Shown here: positions 50,027-58,677 of the stretch, one piece after another
Position numbering within the stretch: the first letter of the stretch is position 1
How the letters are laid out: every line of letters starts with the position of its first letter
Assembly: GCF_001295925.1 (NCBI RefSeq)
Contig: NZ_LJHQ01000003.1
Location: 463,171-527,170 of the forward strand
DNA from: Allobosea sp. AAP35
GTDB lineage: Bacteria; Pseudomonadota; Alphaproteobacteria; Rhizobiales; Beijerinckiaceae
Reading direction: 5' to 3'
DNA length: 64,000 nucleotides
Position numbers and translations under genes: made by a program
Notes under the pieces: generated by a model
Told to the model about the DNA's origin: nothing
Seen by the model: only the letters and a program-made list of their open reading frames with translations
Databases searched by the model: none

Positions 50027-50686
50027 ATGACCCGCCGCGCCCGCATTCTTGTGATCAACCCCAACTCCAATGAGGCGGTGACGGAAGGGCTGCGGCAGGC
50101 GGTGCTGCCGCTCTCCTATGCTGAGGGTCCGGAGATCATCTGCGAGACGCTGACCGAGGGCCCCTTCGGCGTCGAGACGCAGGAGCATGCCGACAGCGTC
50201 ACGATCCCCTTGCGCCGCAAGATCGAGGCTGCGAACGACGTCGATGCCTTCGTCATCGCCTGCTATTCCGACCCCGGCATCCATGTCGCCCGCGAAGGCA
50301 CGTCGAGCCCGGTCTTCGGCATCGCCGAGAGCGGCGTGCTCACCGCGCTCGCGAGGGCCGACCGTTTCGGCGTGATCGCGATCAAGTCGCGCTCGATCCC
50401 GCGCCATATCCGCTATCTCCGCCAGATGGGCCTGATGGACCGCCTCGCCGGCGAGCGGCCGCTGGAAATGTCGGTCGCCGAGACCGCTGCGGGCGATCGT
50501 ACGCTGGAGCGCATGATCGCGATTGGCCGCGAGCTGAAGGAGATCGACGGGGCGGGTGCCATCGTCATGGGCTGCGCCGGCATGGCCCGCCACCGCCGGC
50601 CGCTGGAGCAGGAACTCGGCATCCCGGTCATCGACCCGACGCAAGCCGCCGTGACGATGGCCATCGGCACGCTCGCGGTGAGGTAG
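50027..50686 (+). CDS. Asp/Glu/hydantoin racemase family protein
   Basis: Cofactor-independent racemase of the HyuE/Asp-Glu racemase family. The 219 residues begin I-L-V-I-N-P-N-S-N, and both catalytic cysteines are present (Cys79 in I-A-C-Y-S, Cys183 in M-G-C-A-G). Family members racemise hydantoins or act in allantoin and pyrimidine breakdown. An amidohydrolase and ABC importer lie 3 kb downstream, so a joint role in cyclic-amide use is possible but unproven. Confidence 0.88.
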   Translation: MTRRARILVINPNSNEAVTEGLRQAVLPLSYAEGPEIICETLTEGPFGVETQEHADSVTIPLRRKIEAANDVDAFVIACYSDPGIHVAREGTSSPVFGIAESGVLTALARADRFGVIAIKSRSIPRHIRYLRQMGLMDRLAGERPLEMSVAETAAGDRTLERMIAIGRELKEIDGAGAIVMGCAGMARHRRPLEQELGIPVIDPTQAAVTMAIGTLAVR

Positions 50687-50710
50687 AGCCCGCGCCTTAC
50701 AAAGCACGAC

Positions 50711-50768
50711 GTCATCCCGGGCTTGCCCCGGGATCCATCGTCAAGCGCCGGAGCCCTACGATGGATCC
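50711..50768. repeat. REP-like palindromic repeat
   Basis: ATCCCGGG/CCCGGGAT (50714-50721, 50727-50734) nested next to a larger dyad, GGATCCATCGT (50731-50741) with ACGATGGATCC (50758-50768). The GTCATCCCGGG form is a familiar dispersed intergenic repeat in Hyphomicrobiales and is related in style to 47105-47179. Confidence 0.65.
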
Positions 50769-50834
50769 TATCGGCGCCACTCACGCGGCTTGTCCGGGAT
50801 GGCAGCGGTTCAATGCATGCTCTAGAAGGCCGCC

Positions 50835-52580
50835 ATGCTGAAAGAGTTCTTCGCCTATTACCGGCCGCACCGGACCCTGTTTCTGGTGGATTTTGGCTGC
50901 GCCGTGCTGTCGGGGCTGCTCGAACTCGGCTTTCCGATGGCGGTGAAGGCTTTCGTCGATCTGCTGCTGCCGCGCGGCGACTGGCCGCTGATCATGCTGG
51001 CGGGGCTGGCGCTGCTCGTCGTCTACGCCGTCAATTCCGGGCTGATGGCGATCGTCACCTATTGGGGCCACAAGCTCGGCATCAACATCGAGACGGAGAT
51101 GCGTCGGCGCGCCTTCGACCATCTCCAGAAGCTCTCCTTCCGCTTCTACGACGAGCAGAAGACCGGCCATCTCGTCGGCCGCGTCACCAAGGACCTGGAG
51201 GAAATCGGCGAGGTCGCCCATCACGGTCCCGAGGACCTGTTCATCGCAGTGATGACCTTCGTCGGCGCCTTCCTGCTGATGCTGAGCGTTCATCCGCCAC
51301 TGGCGCTGATGACGGCGCTGATCGTGCCGCTCGCCGGCTTCCTCGTCGCGCGCTACGGCGCCCTGATGGCCCAGAACTGGCGGATCCAGTTCGGCCGGGT
51401 CGGCGCCTTCAATGCGCGGCTGGAGGAGAACATCGGCGGCATGCGCGTCGTCCAGGCCTTCGCCAACGAGGCCCATGAGCGCGCGCTCTTCGCGGGCGAC
51501 AACCAGCGCTACCGCACGACCAAGCTCGAAGCCTACCGCATCATGGCCGCCAGCCAGGCAGTCAACTATCTCGGCATGCGCATGGTCCAGCTCGCGGTCA
51601 TGCTGGCCGGCACCTACTATGTCGTGCAGGGCAGCCTGAGCGTCGGCGGCTTCGTCGGCTTCCTGCTGCTGGTCGGGGTGTTCTACCGCCCGCTCGACAA
51701 GATCGCGAGCGTGATCGAGACCTATCCCAAGGGCATTGCCGGCTTCCAGCGCTACCAGGAACTGCTCGCCACCGAGCCCGACATTGCCGACGCACCCGAC
51801 GCGATCGAAGCTCCGCCGCTGAAGGGCGACATTCGCTTCGCCGGAGTCGATTTCGGCTATGCGCCGGGCCGGCCGATCCTCGCCGGCGTCGATCTGTCGG
51901 TTGCGGCCGGCGAGACGGTCGCCTTCGTCGGGCCCTCCGGCGCCGGCAAGACGACGCTGCTCTCGCTGTTGCCGCGCTTCTACGAGATTGATGGCGGCGC
52001 CATCACCGTCGACGGCCATGACATCCGCAAGCTCACGCTCGCCTCGCTGCGACGCCAGATCGGCATCGTCCAGCAGGACGTCTTCCTCTTCGCCGGCACC
52101 ATCCGCGAGAACATCGCCTATGGCCGTCTCGATGCGAGCGAGGACGAGATCACGGAAGCCGCCCGCCGCGCCAGGCTCGAGACGATGATCGCGGACCTGC
52201 CGGCCGGGCTCGACACGGTCATCGGCGAGCGCGGTGTCAAGCTCTCCGGCGGGCAGAAGCAGCGCCTCGCCATCGCCCGCATCTTCCTGAAGAACCCGCC
52301 GATCCTGATCCTCGACGAGGCGACCTCGGCGCTCGACACCGAGACCGAAGCCGCGATCCAGCAATCCCTGACCGAGCTCGCGCAGGGCCGCACCACGCTC
52401 GTCATCGCCCATCGCCTCGCTACCATCCGCCATGCCGACCGGATCGTGGTGGTGACGCAGGCCGGCATTGCCGAACAGGGCCGGCATGACGATCTCGTGC
52501 GGGCGGGCGGCCCCTATCAGGCGCTGCACGAGGCTCAAGGGGCGCCGCTGCGGCTGGCGATGGGCACGGCGGCGGAGTGA
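50835..52580 (+). CDS. ABC exporter, fused membrane and ATPase domains (MsbA-like)
   Basis: Half-transporter of type IV ABC exporters, likely a homodimer; substrate unknown (lipid or drug by family). The 581 residues have six membrane helices (1-315) and an ATPase domain with Walker A G-P-S-G-A-G-K-T-T (near residue 367), signature L-S-G-G-Q-K-Q-R, and Walker B I-L-I-L-D-E-A-T-S-A-L-D. It stands alone, and the essential MsbA may be elsewhere. Confidence 0.9.
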   Translation: MLKEFFAYYRPHRTLFLVDFGCAVLSGLLELGFPMAVKAFVDLLLPRGDWPLIMLAGLALLVVYAVNSGLMAIVTYWGHKLGINIETEMRRRAFDHLQKLSFRFYDEQKTGHLVGRVTKDLEEIGEVAHHGPEDLFIAVMTFVGAFLLMLSVHPPLALMTALIVPLAGFLVARYGALMAQNWRIQFGRVGAFNARLEENIGGMRVVQAFANEAHERALFAGDNQRYRTTKLEAYRIMAASQAVNYLGMRMVQLAVMLAGTYYVVQGSLSVGGFVGFLLLVGVFYRPLDKIASVIETYPKGIAGFQRYQELLATEPDIADAPDAIEAPPLKGDIRFAGVDFGYAPGRPILAGVDLSVAAGETVAFVGPSGAGKTTLLSLLPRFYEIDGGAITVDGHDIRKLTLASLRRQIGIVQQDVFLFAGTIRENIAYGRLDASEDEITEAARRARLETMIADLPAGLDTVIGERGVKLSGGQKQRLAIARIFLKNPPILILDEATSALDTETEAAIQQSLTELAQGRTTLVIAHRLATIRHADRIVVVTQAGIAEQGRHDDLVRAGGPYQALHEAQGAPLRLAMGTAAE

Positions 52581-52641
52581 GCCCACGGAAATCGGGAACA
52601 GCCTTGCCTCTGCCCCGTTTCCCTCGCGACAGGGAGTGAAC

Positions 52642-52839
52642 ATGACGATCAGCAGCGACGCCGAATACGAGGCCGCCAAGCGCCGGATCCGCGAACTGGG
52701 GCAGTTGCCGGAATGCACACCCGGCGCCGAGACGGAACTCACCGTGCTCGTCGAACTCACCACTGCCTGGGAGGCCGACCGGGGCGTGGCGGTGGAGCCC
52801 AACCCCAATTCGACGCCCGGCGATCGGGGACCGCGATGA
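52642..52839 (+). CDS. Small orphan protein resembling the HigA antitoxin N-terminus
   Basis: A 65-residue acidic protein with AGGGAG ahead of the ATG. The sequence (S-D-A-E-Y-E-A-A-K-R-R-I-R-E-L, then P-G-A-E-T-E-L-T-V-L-V-E-L-T-T-A-W-E) resembles the short helical segment that precedes the helix-turn-helix in HigA-type antitoxins (as I recall the pattern). No DNA-binding domain and no HigB toxin are present. Its stop overlaps the next ATG (ATGA), so it is coupled to the exported protein downstream. Confidence 0.65.
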   Translation: MTISSDAEYEAAKRRIRELGQLPECTPGAETELTVLVELTTAWEADRGVAVEPNPNSTPGDRGPR

Positions 52840-53264
52840 TGGCCCGCTTTGGTGTCCGCGCCGTCGCGCTCGCGGCCCTGTTGGCCGCCTCCTGGTCGGC
52901 GAGCGCCCAATCCGTCGGCACGCCGGGATCTGGCCCGCTGGTCCCCGGCGGCCCGCGCCAGGGACTGGGTCCGCCCTCGATCACCGATTCGGTGCCTGAT
53001 CTGCGCCTGCGCTCGAGTGGCGGCCGCATTCCAGGCGCGGGCGCGCCGATCGGCTCCGGCTCCCCCAATTCCGTGCCCTTGTATGATCGGGGCGCCGGGG
53101 CGGGCGTGACGCCGGCGCGGCCTTCGTCGCGGCAGGCGAGGGGGCGTCAGTGCGAAACCCCGCGATCGACCTGTGTTCTGACGCGCGCAGCATCTCTCGG
53201 CGCCGCCTGCTCATGCCGCGGCCGCGGCAATGGCCCCAGAATGCGTGGCACCGTAGTGTATTGA
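52836..53264 (+). CDS. Small exported protein with C-terminal Cys cluster
   Basis: A 142-residue product with an N-terminal signal peptide (hydrophobic A-V-A-L-A-A-L-L-A-A, cleavage after A-S-A). The middle is Gly/Pro/Ser-rich and looks disordered. The C-terminus has four cysteines in the order C-x6-C ... C-x-C, ending R-G-T-V-V-Y. Similar Cys-containing tails with a G-x-V-x end occur in small exported proteins of Hyphomicrobiales (recollection). Two coupled start codons (ATGATG) overlap the upstream stop. Function unknown. Confidence 0.62.
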   Translation: MMARFGVRAVALAALLAASWSASAQSVGTPGSGPLVPGGPRQGLGPPSITDSVPDLRLRSSGGRIPGAGAPIGSGSPNSVPLYDRGAGAGVTPARPSSRQARGRQCETPRSTCVLTRAASLGAACSCRGRGNGPRMRGTVVY

Positions 53265-53285
53265 GCTTCCAAGAATGGGCCAGCG

Positions 53286-54584
53286 TCAGGAACCGCCTGA
53301 TCCGCCCGCGACGGCAAGCCGTCCTGGCGCTGCCATTGCCTCCGCCGGCCGATACAGCTCCGCCACTGGCCGCGAGAAGCTCTGGCGTCCGCTTTTGAAG
53401 CCCATCACCGGCTCGGCGAGCCCTGCCAGCGCCTCACCGGCGGTCGGCGCGTCGAGCACGATCAGATCGGCCGGGTTGCCGATGGCGATCCCGTAATCCC
53501 TGAGGTTCATCAGTCTGGCCGGCAGCGTCGTCACCAGATCGATGCAAGCGCCGAAACCCTCCGGGCCGACCTGCGCGACATTGGCGTAGAAATTCGCCAT
53601 CCGCAGCAGCGAGGCGTCGCCGAAGGGCGTGAACGGGTTCAGGACATTGTTGGTCGCGACGGAGCAGGTGACGCCATGCGCGAGCAGCCGGTGCGCCGGC
53701 GTCAGGCCTCGCGGCACGTCATGTGTCGCCGCACGCCCCATCAGATAGACGTCGGTCGAGGGTAGGACCGTCACAGCGACACCCGCCTCCGCCAGCCGGT
53801 CCGCCGCTTGCGCAAAGGCGTCTGGCGGAAGGGCCGATAGCTTGGTGACGTGGCCGATCGCGACACGCCCGCCAAACCCATGGACCACCGTCTGCCGGCA
53901 GACCTCGTCGAGATGCATCCAACTCGCATCGAGGTCGAAATCGAGATGGAAATCGAGATCGACATCGAAGCGCGTGGCCAGCGTAAACAGCCGGGCGATC
54001 TGCTCGTTTGGATCTGTGTCGGTGTAGGGGCAGCCGCCGAGCGCATCGGCGCCGTCGCGCAGGGCCTGGATCAGCAGCTCCTCGGTGCCGGGATCGTTGG
54101 TCAGCCCCTCCTGCGGAAAGACGCAGAGCGACAGATCGATCGCCCAAGCGTAATCCCGTTTCAGAGCCTTCAGCGCCTCGAAGCTGCGCAGGCCGATGCG
54201 GGGATCGACCTCGACATGGCTGCGCATCTGCGTCGTGCCCTTGCCGATCGCGCGCTCCAGCACCTGCGCGCCGCGTGCATGGACATCCGCCACGGTGAAA
54301 TCGCGCTTCATCGTCGAAACGGCTGCGATCGCTTCCTTCAGGCCGCCATGCAGATGCCCGCAGCGGCCGAGCAGACAGGCCTTGTCGAGATGGACATGAG
54401 TGTCGACGAAGCCGGGCAGCACGGCGCGGCCGCCGATGACGATCTCGGGCGCATCGGAGGTGATGACCGGCGCGATCGCGGAAAATCGGCCGCGCCTGAC
54501 GCCGATATCCACTGGGCGGTCATGGCCCGCGAGGCTGGCCTGGCGGAAGATCAGGTCGAAGGCGGTATCGTCTGGCATCTGCAC
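53286..54584 (-). CDS. Amidohydrolase, cytosine-deaminase-like with altered active site
   Basis: Metal-dependent amidohydrolase superfamily TIM barrel (COG0402 type). The 432 residues have the N-terminal metal motif H63-V-H65-L-D-K, H213 in F-H-L-D, and H245 in I-G-H-V-T. Compared with E. coli cytosine deaminase as I recall it, the expected Glu three residues after the third His is Phe216, and the near-universal Asp after strand 8 is Asn312 (A-T-N-N-V-L-N-P-F). The substrate is therefore uncertain. It is divergent by orientation from the ABC importer, with a GntR gene between. Confidence 0.85.
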   Translation of the reverse strand: MQMPDDTAFDLIFRQASLAGHDRPVDIGVRRGRFSAIAPVITSDAPEIVIGGRAVLPGFVDTHVHLDKACLLGRCGHLHGGLKEAIAAVSTMKRDFTVADVHARGAQVLERAIGKGTTQMRSHVEVDPRIGLRSFEALKALKRDYAWAIDLSLCVFPQEGLTNDPGTEELLIQALRDGADALGGCPYTDTDPNEQIARLFTLATRFDVDLDFHLDFDLDASWMHLDEVCRQTVVHGFGGRVAIGHVTKLSALPPDAFAQAADRLAEAGVAVTVLPSTDVYLMGRAATHDVPRGLTPAHRLLAHGVTCSVATNNVLNPFTPFGDASLLRMANFYANVAQVGPEGFGACIDLVTTLPARLMNLRDYGIAIGNPADLIVLDAPTAGEALAGLAEPVMGFKSGRQSFSRPVAELYRPAEAMAAPGRLAVAGGSGGS

Positions 54585-54696
54585 TGAGCGGTTGGGGGAG
54601 GCTGAGAAACTGCATGCACTTTATATGCCGCCTTTCCTCCCGTGAAGGCTCGCGCCGTCGGCGGCGACAGGGGGGCAGGAGCAGGCGGCGAAGTCG

Positions 54697-55431
54697 CTAG
54701 CCGGCCGCCTTGGCGTGTGGCCGCAGCGGCTCGGCATAGGGCGCGAGGATATCCATGATATCGCGGCCACGTGGTCGCGACTGCGCCACCAGCGCGCGGT
54801 TCGCCACGGAATCGAGATGGTGGTGCATCAGCGATATCACCTCCTCGGCATCGCCTTTGGCCAGCGCGTCGATCAGCATCCGGTGCTCGTTGATTGCGCA
54901 TTCTGAGGAATGCGGCCGGCTGAACAGCGACAGCGTCAGGCAGCAGCGATAGGCGATTTCGCTGACATAGCGGATCAGGATCGGGCTCTCGGTCATGCTC
55001 GCGAGCAGGATGTGGAACTCGGTCGCGAGCCGGATCGAGATCGGATCGGGCCCGTTGCGGGCGGAATCTTCGGCATCGACATGGGCATGGAGCTGCGCGA
55101 TCTGTGCCTTCGTCAGGCGTCCGGCGAGTTGCCGCACGACCAGCCGCTCCAGCTCGATGCGGATATCGAACGCGTCGCGCGCCTCCTGCCAGCTCGGTGT
55201 TGCGACGACCGCGATGCGGTTGCGGCGCAACTCCACCAAACCCTCGGCTGCGAGCTGCCCCAGCGCATGGCGCGCGATCGTGCGGCTGACGCCGAAGCGC
55301 TCGCCAAGCGCATCCTCGGGCAGCTTCGCGCCGGGTTCGAGCGCCTGTTCGATGATCGCCCGCCGCAGGGCGCGGCAGATGGTTCCGACCTTGTCCGTCG
55401 CGGGGCGACCCCGGCTCTCCTCGCGCGACAT
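54697..55431 (-). CDS. GntR-family regulator (FCD type)
   Basis: Repressor-type regulator of 244 residues: a GntR winged helix (residues ~13-76, with G-A-K-L-P-E-D-A-L-G-E-R-F-G-V-S-R) and an all-helical FCD ligand domain (~85-215) with a metal-type histidine in the H-x3-H-x-type segments (E-H-R-M-L, M-H-H-H-L). The start at 55431 is chosen, as the longer frame (from 55587) adds a Cys/Pro-rich tail of no family character. It lies between the amidohydrolase and the importer and probably controls both. Confidence 0.9.
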   Translation of the reverse strand: MSREESRGRPATDKVGTICRALRRAIIEQALEPGAKLPEDALGERFGVSRTIARHALGQLAAEGLVELRRNRIAVVATPSWQEARDAFDIRIELERLVVRQLAGRLTKAQIAQLHAHVDAEDSARNGPDPISIRLATEFHILLASMTESPILIRYVSEIAYRCCLTLSLFSRPHSSECAINEHRMLIDALAKGDAEEVISLMHHHLDSVANRALVAQSRPRGRDIMDILAPYAEPLRPHAKAAG

Positions 55432-55595
55432 CGTTGAAAATCCAGATGATCGAGGTCTCGTCTTAGCGCCTTCGCGGGCGCCGCGGCAATCGGCAGGCCC
55501 GCAACAATGTGAAAGCGCGCCGACGCAGCCTGATGCGGCCAATTGGGGTGGCGACGGAATGCAATTTGGCACCGTCTTTGCATGCACTTTTTGCC

Positions 55596-56489
55596 ATGGT
55601 CAGCTCGCCGTCATACGCCTCTCCGCTGGTTGCCTCGCAGCCCTTGCCGGGTGCTGCCGCCGCCGCCGCCGTCGCGCCGGCGGCCGCGATCGAACTGTCG
55701 CAAGCCTCCGTCACCTTCGGGCAGGGAGCAAATTCGGTGCCGGCCCTGGCGCAGACCAGCCTGCGCATCGCCGAGGGCGAGTTCGTCGCACTTGTCGGCC
55801 CGTCAGGCTGCGGCAAATCGACGATCCTGCGCCTCGCCAGCGGGCTGGTGAAGCCGACATCGGGTGTGGTCGTCGTCGGCGGGCGCGAGGTCGCGGCGCG
55901 GGCCCTGCGCGTCGGCATGGCCTTCCAGAACCCGACCATGCTCCCCTGGCTCACGATCGAGCGGAACATCATGCTGCCGCTCAAGATCGTGCAGCCCTTC
56001 CGTTCGCAATACGCGAAAGAGAAGAACGGCGCCTTCCGCGACAGGGCCCATGCCCTGCTTGCCCAGGTCGGCCTCAAGGGTTTCGCCAGCAAATTCCCGT
56101 GGCAGCTCTCGGGCGGCATGCTCCAGCGCGCCAATCTTTGCCGCGCGCTGATCCATGAGCCGCGCCTGCTGCTGCTGGACGAGCCCTTCGGCGCACTCGA
56201 CCAGTTCACCCGCGAGGAGCTCTGGGCGATCATGCAGGAGCTCTGGCTGGCGCATCGCCCGACCGTGCTGCTCGTCACGCACGACCTGCGCGAGGCCGGT
56301 TTCCTGGGCAGCCGCATCTGCGTGATGAGCGCGCGCCCCGGCCGCATCATCGATGATGCGGCGGTGGATTTCGCCCGCCCGCGCAGCATCGCCATGACCT
56401 TCGAGCCTGATTTCGTCGCGCTCAACCAGCGCCTGCGCGAACTCATCGTCGATGCCCGGGCCGCCCCGTCCGTTGCGGAGAGCGTCTGA
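55596..56489 (+). CDS. ABC importer ATPase (NitT/TauT type)
   Basis: ATPase of a nitrate/sulfonate/taurine-type importer. 297 residues from the ATG at 55596, with an Ala/Pro-rich N-terminal tail before the ABC domain. Walker A is G-P-S-G-C-G-K-S-T near residue 70, signature L-S-G-G-M-L-Q-R, Walker B L-L-L-L-D-E-P-F-G-A-L-D. It shares one base with the permease start (TGATG). Confidence 0.92.
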   Translation: MVSSPSYASPLVASQPLPGAAAAAAVAPAAAIELSQASVTFGQGANSVPALAQTSLRIAEGEFVALVGPSGCGKSTILRLASGLVKPTSGVVVVGGREVAARALRVGMAFQNPTMLPWLTIERNIMLPLKIVQPFRSQYAKEKNGAFRDRAHALLAQVGLKGFASKFPWQLSGGMLQRANLCRALIHEPRLLLLDEPFGALDQFTREELWAIMQELWLAHRPTVLLVTHDLREAGFLGSRICVMSARPGRIIDDAAVDFARPRSIAMTFEPDFVALNQRLRELIVDARAAPSVAESV

Positions 56490-57265
56490 TGAAGAACCGC
56501 GCCTTGAGGCAGAGATTCTGGTCGGCCGGGCTGATCGTCCTGTTCTTCGCCGGTTGGGAAGCCTTCTGCCTGCTCTCGGGCATGTCGGATCTGATCCTGC
56601 CGCGCCCGAGCCAGATCTTCGCCACGCTGTTTCAGCGCATGCCGATCCTCTGGCCGCATATCCTGCAGACGCTGGGCACGACGATGACCGGCTTCGTGCT
56701 CGGTGTGGCGCTCGGCGTGCTGCTGGGCGCTGTCATCGGCGTCTCGCGCACGGCCTATGACACGGTCTACCCGCTGCTGATCGGCTTCTCGTCGATCCCG
56801 AAGGTCGCGGTCGTGCCGATCTTCGTGCTCTGGTTCGGCTCGGGCACGGTGCCTGCCGTGCTGACCTCGCTGGCGATCTGCTTTTTCCCGATCGTCGTGA
56901 ACATCGCCACGGGCTTAGCCACCACCGAGCCGGAGATGGAGGACGTGCTCAAGGCGCTGGGCGCCTCCAAGCTCGACATCCTCTGGAATGTCGGCCTGCC
57001 GCGCACGATGCCGTTCTTCTTCGCCTCGCTGAAGGTCGCGATCACCTATGCCTTCGTCGGCACCGTGCTGGCCGAGACCGTCGCCTCCAACCGCGGCATC
57101 GGCAATGTGATGATGTCGGCCTCCTCCAACTTCAACACGCCGCTGGTCTTCGCCGGGCTCTTCATCCTCGCGGGGTTGGGTGTGGCGCTCTACGCCGCCT
57201 TCTCGCTGATCGAGGGCCGCGTCACCGGCTGGGCCACCCGCAAGAACGATCTCATCGCCGCCTGA
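56489..57265 (+). CDS. ABC importer permease (NitT/TauT type)
   Basis: Membrane permease of the same importer: 258 residues, about six helices, with the coupling-helix motif E-A-A-like region reading M-E-D-V-L-K-A-L-G-A-S-K. It is translationally coupled to the ATPase and is followed 34 bases later by the binding-protein gene. Confidence 0.92.
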   Translation: MKNRALRQRFWSAGLIVLFFAGWEAFCLLSGMSDLILPRPSQIFATLFQRMPILWPHILQTLGTTMTGFVLGVALGVLLGAVIGVSRTAYDTVYPLLIGFSSIPKVAVVPIFVLWFGSGTVPAVLTSLAICFFPIVVNIATGLATTEPEMEDVLKALGASKLDILWNVGLPRTMPFFFASLKVAITYAFVGTVLAETVASNRGIGNVMMSASSNFNTPLVFAGLFILAGLGVALYAAFSLIEGRVTGWATRKNDLIAA

Positions 57266-57299
57266 AACCTGAATCGAAACATCAAAGAAGGGGACCAAG

Positions 57300-58325
57300 A
57301 TGCTGAAAAGACTCGCTGCCACGCTCATCGCAGGCCTTGCTTTCACAAGCCTCGCCCAGGCTCAGGAGACCACCGTCAAGTTCACCCTGGGCTGGAAGAC
57401 GCAAGGCTCGGACGCCGCCTTCTTCGTCGCCCGCGACAAGGGCTACTACAAGGCGGAAGGCCTGAACGTCGTCATCGACCAGGGCGAGGGCTCGGGCGCG
57501 ACCGTCACCCGCATCATGGGCGGCGCCTATGACGCCGGCTTCGGCGACGTCAACGCCATCATCCAGAACGCCGCCGCCAAGCCGGGCGAGAACCCGGTCA
57601 TGGTCTACATGATCTGGAACCGGCCGCCCTTCGCGATCTCGAGCAAGAAGGCGACAGGCATCACCAAGCCCAAGGATCTCGAGGGCAAGACGCTGGGCGG
57701 CGCGCAAGGGACTCCGACGACCCGCCTGCTTGAGGTCTTCGCCCGCAAGAACGGGCTCGACATGGCCAAGATCAAGCTCACCAATATGGCGCCCAACCTG
57801 CAGGAGCCGCTGCTGATCAAGGGCGACATCGACGGCGCGCTGGTCTTCAACATCACCAGCTATTTCAACCTGCTGCTCAACCGCCAGGACCCCGACAAGG
57901 ACTTCAACTGGCTGACCTTCGGCGATTACGGGCTCGATCTCTATTCCAACGGGCTGATGGTCTCGCAGAAGATGATCAAGGAGAACCCCAAGGCCGTCGC
58001 GGGCCTCGTGCGCGCCACCAACAAGGCGATGCTGGAGATCGCCAAGGACCAGGCGCTCGGGATGAAGTCGGTCATGGCCTTCGACAACCTCGTCAACGAG
58101 GCGGTCGAGAAGAAGCGCCTGCAATACTCCTTCGACCAGCTCATCGTCTCGCCGGAGATGAAGGAGATCGGCGTCGGCGACACCAAGGACGCCCGCATGG
58201 CCAACGCCATCGGCATCATCGTCGAGGGCTATCAGCTCGCCCGCACGCCCAAGCCCGAGGAGATCTTCTCCCGCGCCTTCCTGCCGCCCAAGGCCGAGCG
58301 CGAGCTGGTCTACACGGCGAATTGA
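57300..58325 (+). CDS. ABC importer substrate-binding protein (NMT1/SsuA type)
   Basis: Periplasmic solute-binding protein of 341 residues. The signal peptide ends near L-A-Q-A-Q (residue ~22), followed by the family start V-K-F-T-L-G-W-K-T-Q-G-S-D-A-A-F-F-V-A. NMT1-like proteins bind pyrimidines, sulfonates or other small anions and amides. With the neighbouring cytosine-deaminase-like protein, a nitrogen heterocycle or amide ligand is the best guess (inference). Confidence 0.92.
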   Translation: MLKRLAATLIAGLAFTSLAQAQETTVKFTLGWKTQGSDAAFFVARDKGYYKAEGLNVVIDQGEGSGATVTRIMGGAYDAGFGDVNAIIQNAAAKPGENPVMVYMIWNRPPFAISSKKATGITKPKDLEGKTLGGAQGTPTTRLLEVFARKNGLDMAKIKLTNMAPNLQEPLLIKGDIDGALVFNITSYFNLLLNRQDPDKDFNWLTFGDYGLDLYSNGLMVSQKMIKENPKAVAGLVRATNKAMLEIAKDQALGMKSVMAFDNLVNEAVEKKRLQYSFDQLIVSPEMKEIGVGDTKDARMANAIGIIVEGYQLARTPKPEEIFSRAFLPPKAERELVYTAN

Positions 58326-58334
58326 TCACACTAA

Positions 58335-58375
58335 GGGGGTACCGGGTCGTTTGCCGACCCGGTACCCCCATTTTC
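58335..58375 (+). terminator. Rho-independent terminator of the importer operon
   Basis: Perfect 15-bp stem (58335-58349 with 58355-58369), five-base loop, then ATTTTC. It starts nine bases after the binding-protein stop and insulates the toxin-antitoxin pair. Confidence 0.85.
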
Positions 58376-58376
58376 A

Positions 58377-58403
58377 ATGGCAGTTGATGCCATTTAATGC
58401 CAT
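58377..58403. promoter_or_regulatory. Operator-like repeats before parD
   Basis: ATGGCA-N5-TGCCAT (58377-58393) plus a third half-site TGCCAT (58398-58403), 23 bases before parD. Such repeats fit autoregulation by a ribbon-helix-helix antitoxin. Confidence 0.5.
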
Positions 58404-58425
58404 CCTCCGAACAGGAGGACAGGCG

Positions 58426-58677
58426 ATGGCGTCGATGAATATCTCTCTCCCCGATCCGATGCGGGACTGGGTCCAGCGCCGCATCGACGACGGGGACTAT
58501 GCCAGCGCGAGCGACTATGTGCGGGATCTGATCCGCCACGATCAGGAACAGGCGCGCCAACTGTCCGTCGCGGATATTCGCCGCTCCATCGCTGAAAGCC
58601 GCGCGGGCGCGACGACCACCTCAGCCGATGCGGTGTTCGACCGGATCGAAGCCCGGCTTCAGGCGATGGTCGAGTAG
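58426..58677 (+). CDS. parD: ParD-family antitoxin
   Basis: Type II antitoxin: 83 residues with an N-terminal ribbon-helix-helix (M-N-I-S-L-P-D-P-M-R-D-W-V) and a C-terminal toxin-binding tail. AGGAGG precedes the ATG by seven bases. The toxin start follows directly after its stop codon. Confidence 0.9.
   Translation: MASMNISLPDPMRDWVQRRIDDGDYASASDYVRDLIRHDQEQARQLSVADIRRSIAESRAGATTTSADAVFDRIEARLQAMVE

Noticed and set aside
50781..52910. 709-codon minus-strand ORF opposite the ABC exporter
   Set aside because: The exporter has complete ABC motifs on the plus strand; the ORF spans unrelated genes and has no domain pattern.
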